Shown here piece by piece: positions 1 through 5,825 of a DNA stretch of 8,238 nt. The stretch is from NCBI GenBank assembly GCA_030530185.1, contig JAUMVL010000076.1, positions 1-8,238 on the forward strand, written 5' to 3'. A program made the translations under genes and the position numbers. The number at the start of each line of letters is the position of its first letter. Position 1 is the stretch's first letter. The stretch comes from Clostridia bacterium (GTDB lineage Bacteria; Bacillota; Clostridia; Christensenellales; CAG-138). Under the pieces are notes generated by a model. That model ran no database searches. It was not told the DNA's origin and saw only the letters and a program-made list of their open reading frames with translations.

Positions 1-257
1 TCGGGCGTCGGAACAGGCGTCCCCTCGGATACGAACAAAATGTCTTCGTTGTAAGCCGAATATGCGACGGGCGCCTGCTCGAGCGGCGGCATGGTTGGGG
101 ATTCGGTCGGAAACTCTTCGGCAAACACGGTGTGCAGCACGCTCGGACGCACGCGGGACCAACCGTACATGCACGCGCCGAAAAAGGCGATCGCCAGGAT
201 CGCTTCGAGTACGATATGCCACGCGCTGCGCTTTTTCTTCGGAGAATACTGTTCCAT
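1..257 (-). CDS. Single-pass membrane protein, N-terminal part only (gene runs off the window)
   Basis: Not recognised as a named family. The reading frame starts at an ATG (complement of 255-257) and stays open to the window edge, giving about 85 residues. Residues 7-10 are KKKR, followed by one hydrophobic segment at about 13-33 (IVLEAILAIAFFGACMYGW). This is the usual look of an N-in, C-out signal anchor. The stretch after it is rich in Pro and Glu, like an extracytoplasmic linker, so the missing C-terminal part probably carries an outside domain. An in-frame TGA lies three codons upstream, so this ATG is the first possible start, and the next Met (residue 30) would destroy the membrane segment. 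The AAGGAG before it ends only one base from the ATG, which is unusually close. The gene is divergent from the XRE regulator. Function unknown; the gene itself is fairly likely to be real. Confidence 0.6.
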   Translation of the reverse strand, partial: MEQYSPKKKRSAWHIVLEAILAIAFFGACMYGWSRVRPSVLHTVFAEEFPTESPTMPPLEQAPVAYSAYNEDILFVSEGTPVPTP

Positions 258-346
258 GCTCCTTCAGCATACCAAACAGATGCAAAATAATTGCGCCATA
301 ATTATGAACAAACCGTAAACATCACGCCTTTTTCGACCGATTTTTT

Positions 347-368
347 GCGGCGGGCGATGCGCTGCCGC
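347..368. other. Small GC-rich hairpin flanked by T runs, in the divergent intergenic region
   Basis: GCGGC at 347-351 is complementary to GCCGC at 364-368, and GCG at 354-356 to CGC at 360-362, leaving a three-base loop. Six T residues precede it and four follow on the plus strand. It lies about 45 bases upstream of the -35 box of the regulator gene. It could be a weak terminator of unknown transcripts, an operator or chance; in a GC-rich genome this size of repeat is not strong evidence. The rest of 258-412 shows nothing clear, including no convincing promoter for the leftward membrane-protein gene. Confidence 0.25.
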
Positions 369-412
369 TTTTCCGCTCCACCAATGGGTGACCGGACTCG
401 AAATCTGCGTGA

Positions 413-441
413 TTGCATCCGGCGCACAGGTTTCGTATAAT
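413..441 (+). promoter_or_regulatory. Sigma-70-type promoter of the XRE/TPR regulator
   Basis: A perfect TATAAT at 436-441 is preceded, with exactly 17 bases between, by TTGCAT at 413-418, which keeps the TTG of the -35 consensus. Transcription should begin near 448, giving a leader of about 38 bases. That leader contains AGGAGG (472-477), eight bases before the ATG at 486. The spacing and the perfect -10 make this a good call. Confidence 0.7.
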
Positions 442-485
442 GAACTTGCAAGCAGGGAACAAAACCCGCGCAGGAGGTTACGAAT

Positions 486-1520
486 ATGGAATTGGGAAAG
501 AAAATCAAACAGCTTCGCTTCAAAGCCGGTCTGACCCAGGAGCAGCTGGCTGAAAAACTGGGGATCGCCCCGCAGTCGGTATCGAAGTGGGAGAACGCGG
601 TCGCGATGCCGGATATCGCCACGCTTCCCCTCTTGGCGGAGGTCTTCGGCGTCAGCATTGACGACCTGTTCGATCTGACCACGGAGCAGCGCCTCAACCG
701 CATCGAAAACCGCATGGACATCGAGAACGAGCTGCCGCAGGATGTGTTTCGGGAGTATGAGGACTTTTTGAAGGTCCAGCTGCCCAGCGAGACCTATCAA
801 AAGCGTGCCACCGAGCTGATCGCCTATCTTTACTGGCACCGGATGAATGCGGACGCGCAGAAGGTGAGCCGCTATGCGCGCGAGGCCATACGGCGTGCGC
901 CCGAAGAAAAGGGCTGCCAGTGGATGCTGCAGCGGGCGGAAGGACACGCGGCCTGGGATTGGAACATCGCCAACCACAGCAAGGCCATCGAGTTCTATCG
1001 GGAGCTGGTAGAAGCAAATCCGAACGTGAGACTGGCGTATGCCTATCTGCTCGACAATCTTTTGGCGGATCACCGCGCAGATGAGGCGGAAGCGTATTTG
1101 AAACGGTATGCGGCACTGCCCGATGCGAATCCGATCCATGCGGAGGTCTATCGCGCCCATATCGCCCTGGCGCGCTTTGATGCGGTGACGGCGGACCGGA
1201 TCATGGAGGAGCTGGGCAAAAGCAATCCGGACGACTCTGTTTATCTCTTTGAAGCTGCGCAGTATTATGCCGGCAAGTGCGACTATGACAAGGCGATTGC
1301 CCTTTATGAACGCTCGTTTGAACTGGAGCCCAGACGTCCCAGATTCATGGATGAACTGCATGCGATCGCCGATATCAATGAAATCCGGGGCGATTACCGC
1401 AAGGCGGTCGAAACCTATGACCGGATCATCGACCTGCTGGAAAACGAGTGGGGGCTCACGGAGGAAACCGAATTGCAGCAGGCAAAGCGCGAAAAGGCGC
1501 GTTTGCTTGCCAAAGCGTGA
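486..1520 (+). CDS. XRE-family transcriptional regulator with TPR-like C-terminal region
   Basis: A predicted cytoplasmic DNA-binding protein of 344 residues. Residues about 6-62 form a classic Cro/C1-type helix-turn-helix: GLTQEQLAEKLG (15-26) is the positioning helix and QSVSKWEN (30-37) the recognition helix, followed by the typical MPDIATLPLLAEVFGVSIDDLF ending. From about residue 90 to the end the protein is helical with tetratricopeptide-like repeats, for example KAIEFYRELVEANPN and KAIALYERSFELEPRRP, the latter with the canonical Pro-ending second helix. The HTH-TPR layout is shared with regulators such as the RRNPP group, where the repeats bind a peptide or partner protein. A signal peptide gene is not visible here, so peptide control is only a possibility. 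AGGAGG lies eight bases before the start. The gene is monocistronic as far as seen, with a promoter before it and a terminator after it, and is divergent from a membrane-protein gene. Its targets are unknown. Confidence 0.9.
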   Translation: MELGKKIKQLRFKAGLTQEQLAEKLGIAPQSVSKWENAVAMPDIATLPLLAEVFGVSIDDLFDLTTEQRLNRIENRMDIENELPQDVFREYEDFLKVQLPSETYQKRATELIAYLYWHRMNADAQKVSRYAREAIRRAPEEKGCQWMLQRAEGHAAWDWNIANHSKAIEFYRELVEANPNVRLAYAYLLDNLLADHRADEAEAYLKRYAALPDANPIHAEVYRAHIALARFDAVTADRIMEELGKSNPDDSVYLFEAAQYYAGKCDYDKAIALYERSFELEPRRPRFMDELHAIADINEIRGDYRKAVETYDRIIDLLENEWGLTEETELQQAKREKARLLAKA

Positions 1521-1569
1521 TGCAAGCCATGATCAATAAGCGTTCGCCCCTGCATCGGAACCGAACCGC

Positions 1570-1604
1570 AAAACCGGCGTAGCTGTGATAGCTACGCCGG
1601 TTTT
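1570..1604. terminator. Bidirectional intrinsic terminator between the convergent regulator and pfkA
   Basis: A perfect 15-bp inverted repeat: AAAACCGGCGTAGCT at 1570-1584 and its complement at 1590-1604, with a 5-base loop. The A/T ends give a four-base U run on each transcript. It sits 49 bases after the regulator stop and 78 bases beyond the pfkA stop, so it can end both transcripts. The U run is short, but stem perfection and position between convergent genes make the call strong. Confidence 0.85.
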
Positions 1605-1682
1605 CCATTTGATAGACGATCCATACGCATTCAAAGCGCTTTTCTTTTCGAAAGCGACCCAAAGCGGCGGTTCGGATACCGC

Positions 1683-2684
1683 TTATGCCTTGTTCCGCTC
1701 GATGTGACTGCCGATCTGCATGGCCTCCATAATCGCATACCGATCCATCTGGAGGTGCTTCTTCATCGCGAGAGCTTCCTCGATCGGGATCTCGACGATG
1801 CCGCCCTCCTGCGTGCAGATGATGCAGTTGCCGCGGCCCTCGGCAAACGCGCGCACGGCATAGTAGCCCATGCGGGTTGCGGTTTCACGGTCGCGCGCGT
1901 TCGGCGCGCCGCCGCGCTGAATGTGGCCGAGCACGGTGACGCGCGGATCAATGCCGACTTCCTCCTTGATGCGCTTGCCGATATCGACCGCGCTGCCGAC
2001 GCCCTCGGCAACGACGATCATAAAGTGCGTGTTGCCTGCAAGGCGCGAGTCCTGAATCCGCTTGACGACGTCCTTCTGGAAATTGAGCGCATGTTCGGGG
2101 ACCAGCACCGCCGTTGCGCCGACCGCGATGCCGACGTACAGCGCCAAGAAGCCCGCGTTGCGGCCCATGACCTCGACAACCGAGCAGCGTTCGTGCGACT
2201 GCATCGTGTCGCGCAGCTTATCAATACAGTCGATCGCCGTATTGCAGGCGGTGTCGAAGCCGATCGTGTAGTTCGTGCAGCCGACGTCGTTGTCGATCGT
2301 TGCCGGAATGCCGACCGTCGGGACGCCGAGGCGCGAGAGTTCGAGCGCGCCGCGGAACGTACCGTCGCCGCCGATCGCAACGATTCCGTCAAGCCCGAGC
2401 ATTTTGCAGGTTGCAACCGCTTTTTTGCGGCCCTTTTCGGTCAAAAAGTCCTCGCTGCGCGCGGTGTACAGAATCGTACCGCCGCGGGACAGCGTGTGGC
2501 CGACCGCTTCGCCGGACAGCTTGATAAAGTCGCTCGTAATCAAGCCCTGCCAGCCTCTGCGTATGCCGACGCACTCGATGCCGTATGCGTCCGCCGTGCG
2601 CACCACTGCGCGTACCGCTGCGTTCATGCCGGGCGCGTCGCCGCCGCTCGTCAGAACGCCGATCCGTTTGATTTCCTTGCCCAT
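1683..2684 (-). CDS. pfkA: 6-phosphofructokinase, ATP-dependent type
   Basis: Phosphorylates fructose 6-phosphate to fructose 1,6-bisphosphate, the committing step of glycolysis, in the cytoplasm. At 333 residues it is slightly longer than the usual 319-320 of bacterial PfkA. Visible motifs are TSGGDAPGMNAAVR (12-25), nucleotide-site GGDG (105-108), TIDND (129-133) with catalytic Asp131, SHERC (163-167), VMGRNAG (172-178) and GHIQRGG (253-259). The Gly after GGD (Gly108, Gly104 in E. coli numbering) indicates ATP rather than pyrophosphate as donor; pyrophosphate enzymes carry Asp there. The second discriminator, Gly124 in E. coli and Lys in pyrophosphate enzymes, is Ala128 here (PATIDND), which is unusual. 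The start has a strong AGGAGG seven bases upstream. The gene lies 67 bases after the DUF1667 gene, on the same strand and without a clear terminator between, so it may be the last gene of the glycerol operon. Family assignment is secure. Confidence 0.97.
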   Translation of the reverse strand: MGKEIKRIGVLTSGGDAPGMNAAVRAVVRTADAYGIECVGIRRGWQGLITSDFIKLSGEAVGHTLSRGGTILYTARSEDFLTEKGRKKAVATCKMLGLDGIVAIGGDGTFRGALELSRLGVPTVGIPATIDNDVGCTNYTIGFDTACNTAIDCIDKLRDTMQSHERCSVVEVMGRNAGFLALYVGIAVGATAVLVPEHALNFQKDVVKRIQDSRLAGNTHFMIVVAEGVGSAVDIGKRIKEEVGIDPRVTVLGHIQRGGAPNARDRETATRMGYYAVRAFAEGRGNCIICTQEGGIVEIPIEEALAMKKHLQMDRYAIMEAMQIGSHIERNKA

Positions 2685-2751
2685 ATTCCTTCCTCCTCGG
2701 GATAAAATGTTGCTTGGGTGATTGTCCTCGAAAAAAAGAGGGGACCGATCG
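2685..2751 (-). other. Gap between the DUF1667 gene and pfkA, with a T7 run but no proper terminator
   Basis: On the transcribed strand this gap holds CCTC, seven T residues (complement of 2731-2737) and then CGAGG. The only stem I can draw is CCTC/GAGG with the T run inside its loop, which is not the shape of an intrinsic terminator. I see no convincing -10/-35 pair for a separate pfkA promoter. The far end carries the pfkA ribosome binding site. Read-through from the glycerol operon into pfkA is therefore the simplest reading, though a weak promoter cannot be excluded. Confidence 0.4.
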
Positions 2752-3117
2752 TTATTCCACGTCCTTCGTGGCGATCACATCGACGCCGGTGCCGGCCACG
2801 TTTGGGACGAGCACATCCCCGATCTTCACCGGGGCGGGGACGGTCACGCCGGTCAGCGCCTGCATGACGGCAAAGATCTTGCCCTTGGGCACGTCGGTTT
2901 TCGTCTTGCACGGAACGGTGACGGCGCCGACACGGCTGTTTGCGATGCGCACGGTCGAGGTGACGATCCGCGTCGGGGCGGTGACCTCCTTGCGGGCGTA
3001 AATATCGCCGCGCTTGCACGTGTTGCCGACCACGCTCGTTACGACGCCGTTTTCGAGGGTCACGGTCATGGGGCAGCCCATCGGGCAGCCGATGCAGATC
3101 AGATTTACGGTTTCCAT
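2752..3117 (-). CDS. DUF1667 family protein, small cysteine-motif partner of the glycerol-3-phosphate oxidation genes
   Basis: A 121-residue protein of the DUF1667 family, whose biochemical role is not established as far as I know. The N-terminus has CIGCPMGCP, with Cys8, Cys11 and Cys15, and a fourth cysteine at position 34 in TCKRGD. This CxxCxxxC...C arrangement is like an Fe-S or zinc binding knuckle and recalls the N-terminal cluster of molybdopterin oxidoreductases. KEVTAPTRIVTSTVRI follows, and the C-terminal half is predicted mostly beta and has Cys in PCKTKTDVP. No signal peptide or membrane segment is seen. It follows the second flavoprotein by one base and has GAGGAGG six bases before its ATG. 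The fixed position in this operon type suggests a redox subunit or assembly partner of the two flavoproteins; that role is inference. Confidence 0.88.
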   Translation of the reverse strand: METVNLICIGCPMGCPMTVTLENGVVTSVVGNTCKRGDIYARKEVTAPTRIVTSTVRIANSRVGAVTVPCKTKTDVPKGKIFAVMQALTGVTVPAPVKIGDVLVPNVAGTGVDVIATKDVE

Positions 3118-3118
3118 G

Positions 3119-4381
3119 TTATGCCTCCTCGATGCGAATCAAAACTTCTTTGCAATCCGGATGCGCGTCAAACATCGCCTTGGTCAGCTTGACCTCCTCC
3201 ATCTCGCCCGGCGCCATGATCTGCCGCCGCTTCTTAGTCACCTGTTCGCCGTCCATCCAGGCGGATACGATGCGGTTTTTCATCACGCCGCCGACGCGGT
3301 AGCGCACGACGAGCGATTCCCCGATAAACGCCGGATCGATCGTACTCGGCACCGTATAGCGCACGCCGCCCTCGAACCGGACCGGGATCGGATGCCGCTC
3401 GGCATCCACGCTTCCCGCCTGCACATATGCTGCCGCGGCCCGGCCCGCCGCGCCCGCTTCTTCGGATACGAAGTCCACGAGGTCGTGCACATGCAGCACG
3501 TTGCCCGCCGCGAAGACGCCGGGGATCGACGTTTCGAGCGATTCATTGACGACGGGGCCGTTGGTGATCGGATTGATCGAAACGCCCATCTCGCGCGAAA
3601 GCTCGTTTTCCGGAATCAAGCCGCAGGAGAGCAGCAGCGTGTCGCAATCGTAGTCCTCCTCGGTGCCGGGGATCGGCTTGTTGTGCGCGTCCACCGCCGC
3701 GATCGTCACGCCCTCGACGCGCTTGCGTCCGCGAATGTCCACGACCGTATGGCTCAGCTTCAGCGGAATGCCGTAATCATCGAGACACTGGACAATGTTG
3801 CGCTTGAGCCCGCCGGAATAGGGCATCAGCTCGGCAACGACCTTTACCTTGGCGCCCTCCAGCGTCAGCCGCCGCGCCATAATCAGTCCGATGTCGCCGC
3901 TGCCGAGAATGACCACCTCGCGCCCGGGCATAAAGCCCTCGATGTTCACAAGCCGCTGGGCCGTGCCCGCCGAATAGATGCCCGCAGGCCGATAGCCCGG
4001 AATGTTCAGCGCGCCGCGCGCCCGTTCACGGCAGCCCATCGCAAGGATGATTGCATTTGCTTCGACGGTTTGGACGCCGTCGGTGCGGTTCATCAGCGTC
4101 ACCTGCTTGTCCGGCGAAACGTGCAGCGCCATCGTATTGAGCACGTAAGGGATGTTCCGTTCCTTCACGCCCGCGATGAAGCGCGCCGCGTACTCGGGAC
4201 CGGTCAGCTCCTCTTTGAACGTATGCAGACCGAACCCGTTGTGAATGCACTGGTTTAAGATGCCGCCGAGCTCACGGTCGCGCTCGACGATCAGGATGTC
4301 CCTGAGGCCCGCGTCGTAGGCCGCGATTGCCGCGGCAAGGCCCGCCGGACCGCCGCCCAAAATGATCAGATCATGCTTCAT
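3119..4381 (-). CDS. FAD-dependent pyridine nucleotide-disulfide oxidoreductase-fold protein of the glycerol-3-phosphate operon
   Basis: A cytoplasmic flavoprotein of 420 residues with two Rossmann folds. GGGPAG (9-14) binds FAD and GSGDIG (160-165) lies where such proteins bind NAD(P)H. AMGCRERARG (114-123) and the second FAD contact GVFAAGNVLHVHD (288-300) are typical of the operon-associated subfamily, as is LNQCIHNGFGL (42-52). The redox-active CxxxxC pair of true disulfide reductases is absent. I infer that it takes electrons from the GlpA-like protein and passes them to a pyridine nucleotide or another carrier. It may play the role of GlpB in the E. coli anaerobic dehydrogenase, although it is a different protein. 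The chosen start (MKHD) has GGAGG six bases upstream and overlaps the previous gene by 11 bases. A start 15 bases earlier, at 4396 (MRRCAMKHD), is possible but adds residues before the FAD strand. Confidence 0.9.
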   Translation of the reverse strand: MKHDLIILGGGPAGLAAAIAAYDAGLRDILIVERDRELGGILNQCIHNGFGLHTFKEELTGPEYAARFIAGVKERNIPYVLNTMALHVSPDKQVTLMNRTDGVQTVEANAIILAMGCRERARGALNIPGYRPAGIYSAGTAQRLVNIEGFMPGREVVILGSGDIGLIMARRLTLEGAKVKVVAELMPYSGGLKRNIVQCLDDYGIPLKLSHTVVDIRGRKRVEGVTIAAVDAHNKPIPGTEEDYDCDTLLLSCGLIPENELSREMGVSINPITNGPVVNESLETSIPGVFAAGNVLHVHDLVDFVSEEAGAAGRAAAAYVQAGSVDAERHPIPVRFEGGVRYTVPSTIDPAFIGESLVVRYRVGGVMKNRIVSAWMDGEQVTKKRRQIMAPGEMEEVKLTKAMFDAHPDCKEVLIRIEEA

Positions 4382-5822
4382 CGCGCACCTCCGCATACTT
4401 GTCCTTCGTGACGCCCACGATCAGCTCCGAGCCCGCTCCGTTTTTTGTAATGGACGAAAGCGGCACGTTCCGCTCGCGCGAAAGAATTTCCATCACGCGC
4501 GGCGAACAGAATCCGGCCTGACAGCGGCCCATGCCCGCGCGGGTGCGCCGCTTGACGCCGTCGAGACTCTTGGCGCCCAGGGGGCGGCGGATCGCGTCGA
4601 GGATCTCGCCCTCGGTCACGCTCTCGCAGCGGCAGATGATCTGGCCGTACGCCGGCTCCCTTTGGATCAACGCGTTCCATGCTTCGGTCGAAAGCGTCTT
4701 GGGATCGAGAATGCCCTTGCGCGTTGCAACGAAGTCTCGCTTTTCGGCAAAGCCGTACTTCTTCCGCAGCATCCCGGCGACCAGCTCACCGATCGCAGGC
4801 GCGCTCGAAAGCCCCGGGGACTCGATGCCCGCGCAGTCGAAAAAGTCCTGCGCGCTCTCACCGATGAGAAACTCATGTCCGTCCTCATGCGCGCGAAGTC
4901 CCGCAAACGAGGTAATCGTTTGGCGCATCGGCAGATTCTTCATCGAAAGGCCCGCCTTTTGCACGACTTCGTTTAGGCCCGCCGCCGTCGTGTTGGTGCC
5001 TTCGCGATCGGTGATGTCGATCGCGGTCGGGCCGACGATCACGTTGCCGTGTACGGTCGGGCTGACCAGCACGCCCTTTCCGAATTTCCCCGGCAGCTGG
5101 AACACCGTGTGGCGCACAAAGCCCTCGGCACTGTGGTCGAGTAGGCAATAGTCGCCGCGGCGCGGCGTGATATGGATCGGCTTTTCGCAGACCGCGTTGT
5201 GGAACACGTCGGCATAGACGCCCGCCGCGTTGACGATCGCGCGGGAACGGAACGCGCCGTTGTTGGTTCGTACAACCCAACCCTCGCCGGTGCGGCAAAG
5301 CGATTGAACTTCGGTGTCGAAGCAGAATTCCACGCCGTTTTGCGCCGCGTTTTCGGCAAACGCGAGCGTCATTTCAAACGGACAGCAGATCGCGCCGGTC
5401 GGCGCCCACAGCGCGGCAACCGCGTCGTCGCTCACATTCGGTTCCAGCTCGACAAGCCGTTTACGATCGATGATCTCAAGCCCTTTGACACCGTTTTGCA
5501 AGCCGTTTTCATACAGCGCCTGCAACTTCGGCCGATCCTCCTCCGACAGGCAGACGACGAGACTGCCGCAGCGGTTGTAGGAAAAATCGAGCTCCTTGGA
5601 GAGCGCTTCCATCATTTCGCTGCCGCGCACGTTGAGCTTTGCCATCAGGCTGCCGTTTTCGGCATCGAAGCCCGCGTGCACGATCGCGCTGTTCGCCTTG
5701 GACGTGCCGCAGCAAACGTCCTCCTCCTTTTCCAAAACACAGACGTGAGCGTCATAGCGGGACAGCCAACGTGCCGCGGCACATCCCGTCACGCCCGCGC
5801 CGATGATGATGACATCGTACAT
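4371..5822 (-). CDS. GlpA/LhgO-type FAD-dependent oxidoreductase with C-terminal BFD-like [2Fe-2S] domain (probable glycerol-3-phosphate dehydrogenase)
   Basis: Probably oxidises sn-glycerol 3-phosphate to dihydroxyacetone phosphate. The protein has 483 residues. GAGVTG (8-13) starts a DAO-type FAD fold reaching to about residue 370. GTSKANSAIVHAGFD near the N-terminus is characteristic of the LhgO-like branch rather than of classic E. coli GlpA. The C-terminal part holds a bacterioferritin-associated ferredoxin-like domain with four cysteines, C397-x-C399 and C434-x4-C439, ligands for one [2Fe-2S] cluster. GlpA of E. coli, at about 540 residues, also ends in such a domain. No membrane segment is seen. 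The start lies four bases past the glpK stop, and its GAGGAG overlaps the end of glpK, so translation is likely coupled. Substrate is inferred from homology class and from the adjacent glpK. A 2-hydroxyglutarate oxidase (LhgO) label, common in automatic annotation, is less likely in this context. Confidence 0.88.
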   Translation of the reverse strand: MYDVIIIGAGVTGCAAARWLSRYDAHVCVLEKEEDVCCGTSKANSAIVHAGFDAENGSLMAKLNVRGSEMMEALSKELDFSYNRCGSLVVCLSEEDRPKLQALYENGLQNGVKGLEIIDRKRLVELEPNVSDDAVAALWAPTGAICCPFEMTLAFAENAAQNGVEFCFDTEVQSLCRTGEGWVVRTNNGAFRSRAIVNAAGVYADVFHNAVCEKPIHITPRRGDYCLLDHSAEGFVRHTVFQLPGKFGKGVLVSPTVHGNVIVGPTAIDITDREGTNTTAAGLNEVVQKAGLSMKNLPMRQTITSFAGLRAHEDGHEFLIGESAQDFFDCAGIESPGLSSAPAIGELVAGMLRKKYGFAEKRDFVATRKGILDPKTLSTEAWNALIQREPAYGQIICRCESVTEGEILDAIRRPLGAKSLDGVKRRTRAGMGRCQAGFCSPRVMEILSRERNVPLSSITKNGAGSELIVGVTKDKYAEVRDEA

Positions 5823-5825
5823 TCC

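Noticed and set aside
264..1361. A 365-codon minus-strand open frame opposite the XRE regulator
   Set aside because: The plus strand has a promoter, a ribosome binding site and an unmistakable helix-turn-helix; the antisense product is Arg/Ile-rich without motifs.
1637..1682. Further small inverted repeats (CGCTTT/AAAGCG and GCGGT/ACCGC) between the terminator and pfkA
   Set aside because: Stems of 5-6 bp without a T run are expected by chance here, and the 15-bp perfect stem at 1570-1604 already explains termination.
1704..2705. A 333-codon plus-strand open frame opposite pfkA
   Set aside because: Exact antisense of the pfkA coding region; the pfkA motifs are decisive.
2726..2741. T7 run between the DUF1667 gene and pfkA as an intrinsic terminator
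   Set aside because: No stable stem precedes the T run on the transcribed strand; the only 4-bp stem encloses the T run in its loop.
3014..4258. A 414-codon plus-strand open frame opposite the second flavoprotein
   Set aside because: Same antisense effect; no ribosome binding site or recognisable domain, while the minus strand has two Rossmann motifs.
1740..5500. Many CGATCG and GATCG sites in the minus-strand genes
   Set aside because: They follow from frequent use of the ATC codon for Ile next to G- or C-starting codons in these genes; their spacing is irregular and they are not concentrated between genes.
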